DNA of 64,000 bases from an uncultured Parabacteroides sp. (GCA_949287365.1 CASEGC010000087.1:1-64000); one strand, 5' to 3'; counted from the first letter of the stretch, positions 20,282-29,626 are shown. Made by a program: numbers and translations. The notes: generated by a model not told the origin, from the sequence alone.

Positions 20282-21769
20282 TTATCGCGCGATTTTCTCC
20301 AGCCGTTCTTTCCAAGTCGCGAACGCTCCGCAATAAGCGTTCGCCTTAAGACCGTCCGGTTCAATCACGTTTATCTTTTTCAGGGAAACGAACGCTTCCT
20401 CCGCGTTCTTATAAATGCCTGCTCCGATTCCCGCGCCTTTGGCCGCGCCTACCGCTCCATTCGTATCGTAAAGCTCGATCACCGAACCCGTCACGCACGC
20501 TAACGCTTCCCTAAAAATCGGACTCAAAAACAGATTCGCGTTGCCTGCCCGAATAACCTCGATATCGATACCCATCTCATTCATGATATCCATACCATAT
20601 TTGAAAGCGAACACGATTCCCTCTTGCGCCGCCCTTGCCATATGCGCCTTGTTATGGATATTGAAATTCAAGCCATGAATCGAACAGTCGACTTGCCTAT
20701 TTTGCAACATACGCTCGGCGCCATTTCCGAAAGGCAAGATGGAAAGGCCATTCGCCCCGATTGGCACCGTAGCCGCCAAATTGTTCAACTCATCGTAACT
20801 GATTCCTTCCGGAGCGACATTTTTCTTGATCCATGAGTTTAAGATTCCGACACCATTGATGCATAACAAAACCCCTAAACGAGGCTGTTCCACCGTATGG
20901 TTCACGTGAGCGAACGTGTTCACCCGAGATAAAGTGTCATAATTCATCTTTCCGTTCACGCCATATACCACGCCCGAGGTACCTCCCGTAGCCGCTATCT
21001 CACCCGGATTCAACACGTTCAACGATAAGGCGTTATTAGGCTGGTCACCTGCCCGATAAGTGACCGGAGTCCCTTTTTTCAACCCCAACTCCGCGGCGAC
21101 AGAAGCGGTCAGCTCTCCTTGCGCCCCAAACGTAGGACGGATATCCGCTATCAAATCCTTGCTGAATCCATAATAATTCATCAAATCCTCCGAAATCGAA
21201 TTACTTTGAAAATCCCAAAAGATTCCCTCGGACAAACCCGATACCGTGGTCACGATCTCGCCCGTCATGCGCATCGCCACGAAATCACCGGGCAACATGA
21301 TCTTGTAAATCCGCTCATACACGTCAGGCTCGTATTCCTTGACCCAAGCCAACTTGGAGGCGGTGAAATTACCCGGCGAGTTCAATAAACGGGAAAGGCA
21401 CCTTTTCTCTCCTATATTCTTGAAAGCGCGCTCTCCATAAGATACCGCCCTGCTATCGCACCAGATAATAGCCGGACGAAGCACCTCCATCCTCTTATCC
21501 ACCAAGACCAAACCGTGCATCTGGTACGAAATGCCGATAGCCTTGATATCCTCGCCTTTCACGTTCGCTTTGCTCATGGCGCCTTTAACCGCCATTTTCG
21601 TATACGACCACCAATCCTCTGGATTCTGCTCCGCCCAGCCGGGATGCAAAGCCTTAATGGGCGCCTCCTCTTTCGGATAAAAATCGGTTCCCATCGTCAA
21701 TCCGGTCTCCTCGTCGACCACGGACACTTTAACCGAAGAACTTCCTATGTCAAATCCTAACAAACACAT
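20282..21769 (-). CDS. xylB: Xylulokinase
   Basis: Phosphorylates D-xylulose for entry into the pentose phosphate pathway. 495 residues of the FGGY family: N-terminal DIGSSSVKVSVVDEETG phosphate-binding loop, MHGLVLVDK substrate region, C-terminal domain with GAVGAAKGAGIGAG. It begins 11 bp after the NUDIX regulator stops, so the two are almost certainly co-transcribed. Confidence 0.97.
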   Translation of the reverse strand: MCLLGFDIGSSSVKVSVVDEETGLTMGTDFYPKEEAPIKALHPGWAEQNPEDWWSYTKMAVKGAMSKANVKGEDIKAIGISYQMHGLVLVDKRMEVLRPAIIWCDSRAVSYGERAFKNIGEKRCLSRLLNSPGNFTASKLAWVKEYEPDVYERIYKIMLPGDFVAMRMTGEIVTTVSGLSEGIFWDFQSNSISEDLMNYYGFSKDLIADIRPTFGAQGELTASVAAELGLKKGTPVTYRAGDQPNNALSLNVLNPGEIAATGGTSGVVYGVNGKMNYDTLSRVNTFAHVNHTVEQPRLGVLLCINGVGILNSWIKKNVAPEGISYDELNNLAATVPIGANGLSILPFGNGAERMLQNRQVDCSIHGLNFNIHNKAHMARAAQEGIVFAFKYGMDIMNEMGIDIEVIRAGNANLFLSPIFREALACVTGSVIELYDTNGAVGAAKGAGIGAGIYKNAEEAFVSLKKINVIEPDGLKANAYCGAFATWKERLEKIAR

Positions 21770-21780
21770 AATCTTAGTTT

Positions 21781-22521
21781 TTATATCTTGTTAAACCTTG
21801 AACGTTGTTGATTATATTTCACTTTATCGAAACGATAATATCGCGCCGCCCGATGAGCCACACCGTTTTGCACGTCATCGGTGAGCATGATATAATCCAA
21901 AGAATTCATCTTCTTATGAAAATTACGGACATCCATCTCACGATTGTAAATCACCTCGTATGTCCGGCGCAACTGGAACGCCGTGAATTTGGCCGGCAGG
22001 TAATCAAAGATAATGGCTGGCTCTTTTTCCACCCAAAAGCGAATCTCCCTTACCGCCGCGTCTATAATCTCCTTATGGTCAAACGGCAACGGGGGAAGTT
22101 TGTCGATAGGGCACCAACGAATCACGTCCGAATCGGACGCGGAACTCATTTTCTTCGTCTTTTTACACAACGCGAGATACGCTACAGTTATCAAACGGCT
22201 GATTTTCACCCTCGATGTAGACTCCAACCATTTCACGTCGAGCTCGTTGGCGGTACGGGATGGAGCGCCAAAACATCGGAACTGTTTGAGCTGGACCCTT
22301 TTCAAGCCTGTCGACTCATTCAGTATCCGGCACGCGGCGTCGTCTAAATCCTCATTCTCATAGATTAAACTCCCCGGCAATTTATACCCGATCAACTCCC
22401 CCGTCTCATTTTTCCTTTCGGCCAATAACACGGTAAGTTTATCATCATTAATGCCTAAAAGAACACAATCCACGGAAACATAAGAAAAAAGTGTCGCTTT
22501 ATTTTCATTTAGAGTATCCAT
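21781..22521 (-). CDS. NUDIX-type transcriptional regulator of xylose genes (NrtR/AraR-like)
   Basis: N-terminal NUDIX-like domain followed by a winged-helix C-terminus (AKFTAFQLRRTYEVIYNREMDVRNFHKKM). The catalytic NUDIX box is degenerate, in keeping with a sensor rather than a hydrolase; related Bacteroidetes proteins regulate arabinose and xylose use. I place the start at 22521 (MDTLNENKATLF), 23 bp from a TATATTTG -7 box; an ATG at 22599 would lie upstream of that promoter. First gene of the xyl operon, so probably autoregulated. About 246 residues. It resembles the XylR of Bacteroidetes, but binding specificity is inferred. Confidence 0.85.
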   Translation of the reverse strand: MDTLNENKATLFSYVSVDCVLLGINDDKLTVLLAERKNETGELIGYKLPGSLIYENEDLDDAACRILNESTGLKRVQLKQFRCFGAPSRTANELDVKWLESTSRVKISRLITVAYLALCKKTKKMSSASDSDVIRWCPIDKLPPLPFDHKEIIDAAVREIRFWVEKEPAIIFDYLPAKFTAFQLRRTYEVIYNREMDVRNFHKKMNSLDYIMLTDDVQNGVAHRAARYYRFDKVKYNQQRSRFNKI

Positions 22522-22543
22522 GATATCAGTAATTGGGTTCGTA

Positions 22544-22551
22544 CAAATATA
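22544..22551 (-). promoter_or_regulatory. xyl operon promoter, -7 box TATATTTG
   Basis: Exact TAnnTTTG match, 23 bp upstream of the regulator start at 22521. Confidence 0.6.
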
Positions 22552-22635
22552 AGAACTTCTTGGAACAGCACGATTCCCATTTTGTTTTTTTAATATCATA
22601 ATTCATTATTTATCTGATAATTCCATAACGTGCGA

Positions 22636-22667
22636 CCTACAATATGTTATACAACACATAATGTAGG
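22636..22667. promoter_or_regulatory. Inverted repeat upstream of the xyl operon (candidate operator)
   Basis: Arms CCTACAATATGT and ACATAATGTAGG match at 11 of 12 positions around an 8-nt centre. The dyad lies about 90 bp upstream of the xyl promoter and 170 bp upstream of the divergent aminotransferase -7 box. Its centre contains the motif TATGTTATACAACACA shared with two other intergenic regions. Confidence 0.6.
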
Positions 22668-22694
22668 CATAACAATTAGTCCGGACAGGGCGGA

Positions 22695-22781
22695 AAAAAC
22701 ACGCACGTGTTCAGGGAAAAAGACGTGCATGTTCCCTGAAAAAGACGTACGTGTTCCAAAAAAAGACGCACGTCTTTTTCC
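22695..22781. repeat. 22-bp tandem array (4 units, AAAAAGACG type)
   Basis: AAAAAC/AAAAAG anchors at 22695, 22717, 22739 and 22760 (steps 22, 22, 21). Each unit has a dyad-like core (GTGCATGT, ACGTACGT, GACGcaCGTC). The last unit is itself a hairpin, AAAAAGACG-CA-CGTCTTTTT, that could terminate transcripts. The array lies between divergent promoters. Confidence 0.8.
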
Positions 22782-22842
22782 TTATACATCTTATTATATA
22801 AAGAGACAACGCCAAGACACTCGAACAATGCGATAAATTTCC

Positions 22843-22850
22843 TACTTTTG
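22843..22850 (+). promoter_or_regulatory. Aminotransferase promoter, -7 box TACTTTTG
   Basis: Exact TAnnTTTG match, 28 bp upstream of the ATG at 22878. Confidence 0.55.
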
Positions 22851-22877
22851 CCCCCGTGAACAATAACAACACTAAGC

Positions 22878-24191
22878 ATGAAAAATACTCCAGTAGATTA
22901 TCAAACAGCGAAACGAGTCATCGATAGTTATCAACTTCCAGACTTCGGGAAAGCGACCATCCGGGAGGTAGTTGCCATATCGACACAGTTGGAACAAGAA
23001 ACCGGCACCGAATTCATCCACATGGAAATGGGCGTGCCGGGCTTGAAGGCCGCCCAAGTGGGCGTAGAGGCGGAAATCAAGGCCATTCAAAACGGCGTGG
23101 CTTCCATTTATCCGAATATCAACGGAATACCGGAAGTGAAAGAACAAGCCTCCCGCTTTATAAAGGCCTTTATCGATATCGATGTAGCGCCGGAAGGGTG
23201 CGTCCCCGTGACCGGGTCGATGCAAGGAACGTTCGCCTCTTTCCTTACCGCCGGACAATGCGTGCCGGGAAAAGACACGATTCTCTTTATCGACCCCGGA
23301 TTTCCCGTCCAAAAGCAACAAGTGGTCGTCATGGGCTACAAATACGAGTCCTTCGATGTCTACGAATATCGAGGCGAACGGTTGCGGGAAGCGTTGGAGA
23401 CCTACCTCTCCAAAGGAAATATAGCGGCGCTGATTTATTCGAATCCCAACAACCCCGCTTGGTTTTGTCTCACCGAAGAGGAATTGAAAATAATCGCGGA
23501 AGAGGCTGACAAATATGACGTGATTGTCATCGAGGACCTCGCCTATTTCGCCATGGATTTCCGTAAGGACTTAGGGCGTCCTTTCGAGCCGCCGTTCCAA
23601 GCGAGCGTAGCCCGCTATACGGATAACTATATCATGCAAATATCAGGCTCAAAGGCTTTCAGCTACGCGGGGCAACGCATCGGTATAACGGCGATATCCG
23701 ACAAATTGTACCATCGTACCTATCCGGGGCTGACACGACGTTACGGTGGAGGCACGTTCGGGACGACTTACGTCCATCGTGTGTTGTACGCCCTATCTTC
23801 CGGAACCAGCCACTCCGCCCAATACGCTTTGGCGGCCATGTTTAAAGCCGCTTCCGACGGGACGTTCGATTTCGTGTCGCAAGTCAAGGAATATGGACGC
23901 CGCGCGGAAAAATTGAAGCACATATTTAAGAAATATGGTTTCACTATTGTTTACGATCATGACTTGGACGAACCGATCGCCGATGGCTTCTATTTCACGA
24001 TCGGCTATCCCGGAATGACCGGAAGCGAACTGATGAAAGAGCTGATTTATTACGGCATCAGTGCCATATCTTTAAGTACCACAGGCAGTAAGCAACAAGG
24101 ATTGCGAGCGTGCACTTCCTTCATCAAGGACAATCAATATGAACTATTGGAAGAGAGGCTAAAATTATTCAAGGAGAACCATCGAGGCTAA
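22878..24191 (+). CDS. PLP-dependent aminotransferase, class I/II
   Basis: 437 residues of fold type I. The PLP lysine lies in SGSKAFSYAGQRIGI, preceded by IYSNPNNPAW (cofactor-binding asparagine) and VIEDLAYFAMDF (aspartate to pyridine nitrogen). C-terminal TTGSKQQGLRACTSF supplies the substrate-carboxylate arginine. The family includes aspartate, aromatic and diaminopimelate aminotransferases; the substrate cannot be assigned. Single gene with its own promoter and terminator. Confidence 0.9.
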   Translation: MKNTPVDYQTAKRVIDSYQLPDFGKATIREVVAISTQLEQETGTEFIHMEMGVPGLKAAQVGVEAEIKAIQNGVASIYPNINGIPEVKEQASRFIKAFIDIDVAPEGCVPVTGSMQGTFASFLTAGQCVPGKDTILFIDPGFPVQKQQVVVMGYKYESFDVYEYRGERLREALETYLSKGNIAALIYSNPNNPAWFCLTEEELKIIAEEADKYDVIVIEDLAYFAMDFRKDLGRPFEPPFQASVARYTDNYIMQISGSKAFSYAGQRIGITAISDKLYHRTYPGLTRRYGGGTFGTTYVHRVLYALSSGTSHSAQYALAAMFKAASDGTFDFVSQVKEYGRRAEKLKHIFKKYGFTIVYDHDLDEPIADGFYFTIGYPGMTGSELMKELIYYGISAISLSTTGSKQQGLRACTSFIKDNQYELLEERLKLFKENHRG

Positions 24192-24201
24192 ATTAACAAT
24201 C

Positions 24202-24246
24202 AATCCGGCAATTTCTTCTTTATTAACAAGAATGCCGGATTTTTTG
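24202..24246 (+). terminator. Intrinsic terminator after the aminotransferase gene
   Basis: AATCCGGCA and TGCCGGATT arms with a 22-nt loop, followed by a T-rich run. Confidence 0.85.
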
Positions 24247-24269
24247 TTTGTTACTTATAAAAAAACATC

Positions 24270-24300
24270 TTATATTGTCGAAAATTTAGCGACAATATAA
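24270..24300. promoter_or_regulatory. Perfect 11-bp inverted repeat just upstream of the YqgE gene
   Basis: TTATATTGTCG and CGACAATATAA flank a 9-nt A/T-rich centre and end 11 bp before the ATG at 24312. In RNA it would fold into a hairpin next to the start; in DNA it could be an operator. Confidence 0.65.
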
Positions 24301-24311
24301 TATTCACCATT

Positions 24312-24908
24312 ATGGCATCTTACAAAAATATCTTTAAAATAACACATAATGACACTCTTCCTATCCAAGGAAGCATCCTTATTTCTGAACCATTCTTACA
24401 AGATGCCTACTTCCAACGCTCTGTCGTATTACTGATAGAACATACGAAACATGGCTCCATGGGGCTCATTTTAAATAAGAAAACGGACTTGGTGGTAAAT
24501 TCCTTTTTCAAGGAGTTTGACCAATATCCTCAAATTCCTATTTATTTAGGAGGACCGGTAGAAACCAACCGCCTCTTTTTTATTCATTCATTAGGGGAAA
24601 ACATTCTTCCTGACTCCATCAAAATCAATGATTCACTTTATTTTGACGGGAATTTCGATATCCTGAAACATTACATAATAAATGGCTTCCCAATCGAGGG
24701 AAAAGTAAAATTCTTCCTTGGATATTCCGGATGGACAGAGGACCAATTAAACAATGAAATCAAGCGAAACTCATGGGCGGTCAGTCACTCATTAACAAAT
24801 GACATCCTTTTAGCGGAAGGAGAAAACTATTGGAAAGATTCCGTGAGATTATTAGGCAAAGATTATCTTACGTGGATAAAATATCCTAAAAATCCATATC
24901 TCAATTAA
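24312..24908 (+). CDS. YqgE/AlgH family protein (DUF179)
   Basis: 198 residues with the family signatures GSILISEPFLQDAYFQRSVVLL, HGSMGLILNK, IYLGGPVETNRLF and FLGYSGWTEDQLNNEI. No signal peptide, cytosolic. Function unproven in the family. The gene looks more A/T-rich than its neighbours, most third positions being A or T. Its stop overlaps the stop of the convergent GNAT gene by 4 bp. Confidence 0.9.
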   Translation: MASYKNIFKITHNDTLPIQGSILISEPFLQDAYFQRSVVLLIEHTKHGSMGLILNKKTDLVVNSFFKEFDQYPQIPIYLGGPVETNRLFFIHSLGENILPDSIKINDSLYFDGNFDILKHYIINGFPIEGKVKFFLGYSGWTEDQLNNEIKRNSWAVSHSLTNDILLAEGENYWKDSVRLLGKDYLTWIKYPKNPYLN

Positions 24909-25429
24909 TCATTGAAAGACTGCAATATATAAACATCGGTATATCCTTCCGTTGTCCGTATCCAATCCTTAAGAATACCAGCCTCCACGAAACCGCAACG
25001 CTTGAATAATCTCACGCTAGGCTTATTCGGTACCGGAACATGAGCATATAATTGGCGAAATCCCAAAAACGAATAGGCGTAATCTATCAACAATCTTAAT
25101 GCGCACGTCGCCAATCCATGTCCACGATAATGAGTGTCTATCAGGATTCCGCAAGCCGCACGATTATGATAAGGCTCAAAATCAAACAAATCAACGATGC
25201 CTACCGAATTCCCGGATTCCCGTTCGTCAATCATCAATCGAAGTTGTCTCACCTCATAGATATCCTGACCGCATCCCGCTATATATTTCCTTAACGTATA
25301 GCGCGAAAAAGGAGCTAACGTGTTTCCCACTTTCCACAAATCAGAGTCATTTTCCCAACGGTATAATAACTCCAAATCCTCCGGCTCCAACGCCCTTAAA
25401 CGGATTTTCTTATTTTCCAATAAAGCCAT
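24905..25429 (-). CDS. GNAT-family N-acetyltransferase (RimJ/RimL-like)
   Basis: 174 residues covering one Acetyltransf_3 domain. N-terminal KKIRLRALEPEDLELLYRWEND, acetyl-CoA loop DTHYRGHGLATCALRLLIDYA near 110-125, and PNKPSVRLFKRCGFVEAG. The fold fits acetylation of an amine; substrate unknown. It follows the glycosyltransferase by 3 bp on the same strand, so the pair is probably an operon. Confidence 0.88.
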   Translation of the reverse strand: MALLENKKIRLRALEPEDLELLYRWENDSDLWKVGNTLAPFSRYTLRKYIAGCGQDIYEVRQLRLMIDERESGNSVGIVDLFDFEPYHNRAACGILIDTHYRGHGLATCALRLLIDYAYSFLGFRQLYAHVPVPNKPSVRLFKRCGFVEAGILKDWIRTTEGYTDVYILQSFND

Positions 25430-25432
25430 ATC

Positions 25433-26605
25433 TCATTTTCCGGATGAAACTAATCGCCCGCTTTTTTTAGTGTATATATGATGAAATATTTTTTTATTCG
25501 GCAACTTATCCATGAATAGAAGCATTTGTTCATAACGGACATCCGGAAAATAATATGCGTAATCCGTAAAACCTTTCATCTGGTTTTTTCGGCAAATAGC
25601 CGCCATCACCCGCTCATCATTCAAGTCCCACAAATTGACATATTCCAAAGCTGGTATCATTTTTACGCAAACCGATTTCACCTCTTCGAAATGTTCCGCT
25701 TTACAAAGTATCAGCAAACGCCTTTTCCGTGGGTATTTCTTTCCGAGGAATGGAGCGGATAATCTCGCCCAATTCGCTTTCAATATTACCGCTATCCGAA
25801 TCAATAACCGGACTATCCGGTTAGATTTAGGATAATATTTCTTATAAAATATCAACATCGCCCCATAAAAAGCCTTGATGTATCTCAAGTCGCCTTTTTT
25901 CGTGCTTTCCCCTTTATAATGTAAAAGACGTTCCGGAACATAAAGATTCTTATATCCGCCCGCTTTTACCCGCCAAGAGAGGTCGATATCTTCCCCATAC
26001 ATGAAGAACGACTCGTCCAGCGAACCGACCTTATCCAACGCCTCATGACGAAGCAACATGAACGCGCCCGCCAAGACATCCACCTCGTGGGGCTTATCGG
26101 CATCTAAAAAAGGCAGGCTATATCGCGCGAATCTCGGAGAATTCGGGAACAAACGGGAGAGACCGAATATCTTACAGAACGACACCCAAGGGGAAGGAAA
26201 CGCCCGTTTACTCTCCGGCAGGAAAACGCCATGGCCGTTCAACATCTTGACACCGATGGCACCCACGTCCGGACGCTCGTCCATCTCGTAGCACAAGTTA
26301 CGGACGCTCTCCTCGCCTACCACCGTATCTGGATTCAACAACAAAATATATTCTCCCTTACAGAGGCGAATCGCCTGATTGTTCGCCTTGGCGAATCCCG
26401 GGTTATCCTTATTCTCTATGAAGACCACTTCCGGAAATCGGGGACGAAGATAGTCCACGGAACCATCCGTGGAATGATTGTCCACCACGAATACCTCCGC
26501 GTCCATACCCGCCAAGGAGGCACGAAGAGAATACAAGCATTGCTCCAGAAAATACTTCACGTTATAATTAACGATAACGACAGATAACTTTATTTCCTCG
26601 TACAT
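25433..26605 (-). CDS. Family 2 glycosyltransferase with an extra C-terminal domain
   Basis: 390 residues. GT-A domain to about 235: SVVIVNYNVKYFLEQCL, VVDNHSTDGS, GFAKANNQAIR, LLNPDTVV (metal-binding) and GEDIDLSWR. This is the rhamnosyltransferase/WcaE-like group that builds surface polysaccharide or lipopolysaccharide. After about 270 there is a non-GT2 tail (RRLLILCKAEHFEEVKSV... MAAICRKNQMKGFTDYAYYF) that could bind acceptor or partner; I do not recognise it. It begins 21 bp after recR. Confidence 0.88.
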   Translation of the reverse strand: MYEEIKLSVVIVNYNVKYFLEQCLYSLRASLAGMDAEVFVVDNHSTDGSVDYLRPRFPEVVFIENKDNPGFAKANNQAIRLCKGEYILLLNPDTVVGEESVRNLCYEMDERPDVGAIGVKMLNGHGVFLPESKRAFPSPWVSFCKIFGLSRLFPNSPRFARYSLPFLDADKPHEVDVLAGAFMLLRHEALDKVGSLDESFFMYGEDIDLSWRVKAGGYKNLYVPERLLHYKGESTKKGDLRYIKAFYGAMLIFYKKYYPKSNRIVRLLIRIAVILKANWARLSAPFLGKKYPRKRRLLILCKAEHFEEVKSVCVKMIPALEYVNLWDLNDERVMAAICRKNQMKGFTDYAYYFPDVRYEQMLLFMDKLPNKKIFHHIYTKKSGRLVSSGK

Positions 26606-26626
26606 TTTTCCATCGCGTTTAAATAC

Positions 26627-27250
26627 TTATGAATGACTCGTCAAGTTGAACTCCGTGCGGTTGACTATAGAACGCCCCAACGTAATTTCATCCGCGTACT
26701 CAATCTCGTCACCAATCGATACGCCACGAGCTATCACGCTGATTTTCACATTATATCCGGACAGTTTACGATAGATGAAAAAGTTGGTCGTGTCGCCCTC
26801 CATCGTCGTGCTCAGCGCCAAGATCACCTCTTTCACCTCGCCTTCCGCCACACGTTCCACCAAACTATCTATCCGCAAATCGCCCGGACCGATTCCGTCC
26901 ATCGGCGAAATGATTCCCCCCAACACATGATACACGCCCCGAAACTGACCGGTATTCTCTATCGCCATCACCTCCTTGACGTTCTCCACCACGCAAAGCA
27001 GGGAATGGTCGCGGTTCGGATTGGCGCAAATCGGACAAATCTCGTCATCGCAAATGTTATGGCACATCTTGCAATACCTCACGTCGTGCCGCAAAGAGAC
27101 CAACGCGGAGGCGAGACCATCCGTGTAACCCTCGTCGCGCCGGAGCATATAGAGCGCCAGCCGAAGCGCCGTCTTCCGCCCCACTCCGGGCAAAGAGGCC
27201 AACTGATTCACCGCGTTTTCCAACAAGGCCGAAGGATATCTTTGATTCAT
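26627..27250 (-). CDS. recR: Recombination protein RecR
   Basis: Works with RecF and RecO in gap repair. Helix-hairpin-helix ([15 protein letters not shown]), four-cysteine zinc finger ([16 protein letters not shown]) and Toprim domain ([13 protein letters not shown]). I start it at 27250 ([14 protein letters not shown], about 207 residues, family length); the ATG at 27367 lies upstream of a TACTTTCG -7 box (27276-27283) and adds 39 unrelated residues. Confidence 0.96.
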   Translation of the reverse strand: MNQRYPSALLENAVNQLASLPGVGRKTALRLALYMLRRDEGYTDGLASALVSLRHDVRYCKMCHNICDDEICPICANPNRDHSLLCVVENVKEVMAIENTGQFRGVYHVLGGIISPMDGIGPGDLRIDSLVERVAEGEVKEVILALSTTMEGDTTNFFIYRKLSGYNVKISVIARGVSIGDEIEYADEITLGRSIVNRTEFNLTSHS

Positions 27251-27275
27251 AGACCGACTTCTAAATTTACCCTCG

Positions 27276-27283
27276 CGAAAGTA
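27276..27283 (-). promoter_or_regulatory. recR promoter, -7 box TACTTTCG
   Basis: TAnnTTCG variant about 26 bp upstream of the recR ATG. It supports the shorter recR start. Confidence 0.45.
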
Positions 27284-27482
27284 GGAAATAAAAGCGACCG
27301 TTCCAAACGATTCCTTCCCCCGGAACAGAGAAAACACAAAACGCGAAACGTTACACAAATCCTCCAATCAATGACAATAAGACTCATTTTCCAGCCTTTC
27401 GATAACACACGCTTTTTACGAAAATCGCGAAATAGAAAAAGAAAAAGGCCCCGCGAAGCGGTTTTCTCTCGAAAACATAACG

Positions 27483-27636
27483 ATGTCTTGGGTAAGACAA
27501 GACTTTTTTTGAAGCCGCACGTAACCATATCTGAAGGAAAATAGAACTATGTTCAGAAGAAAACAGGATTATGTTCGAGAAAAAATGACGTTATGTTCGG
27601 AGAAAAACATGACGATGTTTGAGACAAGCCGTCTTT
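27483..27636. repeat. 22-bp tandem array (7 degenerate units, ATGTTC type)
   Basis: ATGTTC/ATGTTT anchors at 27549, 27571, 27593 and 27615 are exactly 22 bp apart. Weaker units continue the same phase upstream at 27527 (ATATCT) and 27483 (ATGTCT). The units are rich in GAGAAAAA. The array sits in the 661-bp gap between divergent recR and ettA; the rest of that gap (27284-27482, 27637-27842) shows no gene or clear signal. Confidence 0.75.
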
Positions 27637-27842
27637 TTCTCCATTTTTTCGCCCATTTTTCACTCTAAAATAAAAGGCCATTTTTCGATATTCGCTTCAC
27701 TATTAAACAATTGTTGAAATTTTTTCTCGTTTTCGCAGACGACTCGCCCCTTGGCCCGAAAAAATCGATTCTCACGGAGTTTAGAATACAAAATGTCAGA
27801 TTCTATCATTTTGTCAGGATTGCCAGGATAAGAGATTTAGGC

Positions 27843-27873
27843 TTTGCCAAATAGAATTATTTCCGTAGATTTG
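27843..27873 (+). promoter_or_regulatory. ettA promoter: TTTG, 19 bp, TAGATTTG
   Basis: Both elements of the Bacteroidetes promoter with ideal 19-bp spacing; -33 at 27843-27846 and -7 at 27866-27873, 39 bp upstream of the ATG. Confidence 0.8.
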
Positions 27874-27911
27874 TGGAATTATATTTTTCCGGTATATAAC
27901 ATATAAAATAT

Positions 27912-29600
27912 ATGGCAGACGACAAAAAGATTATTTTCTCGATGGTGGGCGTAAGCAAGATTTTCCCGCCACAAAAGCAGGTCTTGAAAAACATCTACCT
28001 ATCCTTCTTCTATGGGGCGAAAATCGGTATCATCGGTTTGAACGGCTCCGGAAAATCCACGTTGCTCAAGATTATAGCGGGTATCGACAAGAATTACCAA
28101 GGAGAGGTGGTTTTCTCGCCGGGCTATTCCGTAGGTTACTTGGAGCAAGACCCAAAGCTGGAATCGGGCAAGACCGTGAAAGAAGTCGTGCAAGAGGGTG
28201 TGCGGGATATCGTGCGAATCCTGAAAGAATATGAGGAGGTCAACGAAAAGTTCGGCGACCCGGAGGTGCTGGAGGATCCAGACAAGATGGACGCGCTGAT
28301 TAACCGGCAAGCCGAGTTGCAAGACAAGATTGACGCGACGGACGCCTGGAACTTGGATAGCCGGCTGGAACGGGCGATGGACGCCTTGCGTTGTCCGCCC
28401 GAGGACCAGATTGTGGATACCTTATCCGGAGGTGAACGACGCCGCGTGGCGCTTTGCCGCTTGTTGCTCCAGCAACCCGACGTGCTATTGCTCGACGAGC
28501 CGACCAACCACTTGGACGCCGAGTCAATCGATTGGCTGGAACAACATTTGCAACAATACGCCGGAACCGTCATCTGCATCACGCACGACCGTTACTTCCT
28601 CGACCACGTGGCCGGATGGATTCTTGAGCTGGACCGTGGGGAAGGTATTCCTTGGAAGGGGAACTATTCCTCTTGGCTGGGCCAAAAGACGAAACGCATG
28701 GCGCAAGAGGAGAAACAAGCGAGCAAGCGTCGCAAGACGTTGGAACGCGAGCTGGAGTGGATTAACATGGCGCCCAAGGCCCGACACGCCAAAGGCAAAG
28801 CGCGCTTGAACTCGTACGAGGCTTTGCTGAACGAGGACCAGAAAGAGCGCGAGGCGAAACTGGAAATCTTCATTCCTAATGGTCCCCGGTTAGGGAACAA
28901 GGTCATCGAGGCGATACATGTGGCGAAGGCTTTCGGAGACAAATTGCTATTCGACGACCTGAACTTCATGCTTCCCCCGAATGGTATCGTGGGCGTGATT
29001 GGTCCCAACGGCGCAGGAAAAACGACTCTCTTTAAGATGATTATGGGCATGGAGAAAATCGACAAAGGAACTTTCGAGGTTGGCGAGACCGTGAGAATCG
29101 GCTATGCCGACCAGACCCACAAGGATATCGACCCGGACAAAACCGTTTATCAAGTCGTATCCGGGGGACAAGAATTCATCCGTGTCGGAGGCAAGGAGGT
29201 GAATTCCAGAGCCTATCTGTCCAAATTCAACTTCGCCGGCTCCGACCAAGAAAAGCTTTGCAAAGTATTGTCCGGAGGAGAACGGAACCGCCTGCATCTG
29301 GCGTTGACACTGAAATCCGACGCGAACGTCCTGTTGCTGGACGAGCCGACGAACGACATCGACGTGAATACCTTGCGGGCGCTGGAGGAAGGCTTGGAGA
29401 ACTTCGCGGGTTGCGCGGTGGTCATCTCGCACGACCGCTGGTTCCTCGACCGTATCTGCACCCATATCTTGTCTTTCGAAGGAGACTCGAACGTGGTCTT
29501 TTACGAAGGTTCTTATTCCGAATACGAGGAATACAAACGGAAAACATTGGGCGAATCCGCGCCTAAACGGGTGCGATACCGCAAACTAACAGTCGATTAA
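27912..29600 (+). CDS. ettA: Energy-dependent translational throttle protein EttA (ABC-F)
   Basis: Ribosome-binding ABC-F ATPase that gates the first elongation step according to ATP/ADP ratio. 562 residues with two ABC domains: Walker A GLNGSGKST (near 46) and GPNGAGKTT (near 363), signatures LSGGERRRVAL and LSGGERNRLHL, Walker B LLLDEPTNHLD and LLLDEPTNDID, with the EttA arm and the toprim-like linker (MAPKARHAKGKARLNSYEAL) between. No membrane segment. It forms the first gene before DUF1080 and glyA. Confidence 0.96.
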   Translation: MADDKKIIFSMVGVSKIFPPQKQVLKNIYLSFFYGAKIGIIGLNGSGKSTLLKIIAGIDKNYQGEVVFSPGYSVGYLEQDPKLESGKTVKEVVQEGVRDIVRILKEYEEVNEKFGDPEVLEDPDKMDALINRQAELQDKIDATDAWNLDSRLERAMDALRCPPEDQIVDTLSGGERRRVALCRLLLQQPDVLLLDEPTNHLDAESIDWLEQHLQQYAGTVICITHDRYFLDHVAGWILELDRGEGIPWKGNYSSWLGQKTKRMAQEEKQASKRRKTLERELEWINMAPKARHAKGKARLNSYEALLNEDQKEREAKLEIFIPNGPRLGNKVIEAIHVAKAFGDKLLFDDLNFMLPPNGIVGVIGPNGAGKTTLFKMIMGMEKIDKGTFEVGETVRIGYADQTHKDIDPDKTVYQVVSGGQEFIRVGGKEVNSRAYLSKFNFAGSDQEKLCKVLSGGERNRLHLALTLKSDANVLLLDEPTNDIDVNTLRALEEGLENFAGCAVVISHDRWFLDRICTHILSFEGDSNVVFYEGSYSEYEEYKRKTLGESAPKRVRYRKLTVD

Positions 29601-29626
29601 AACGAATAATCATATAAATAGGATTT

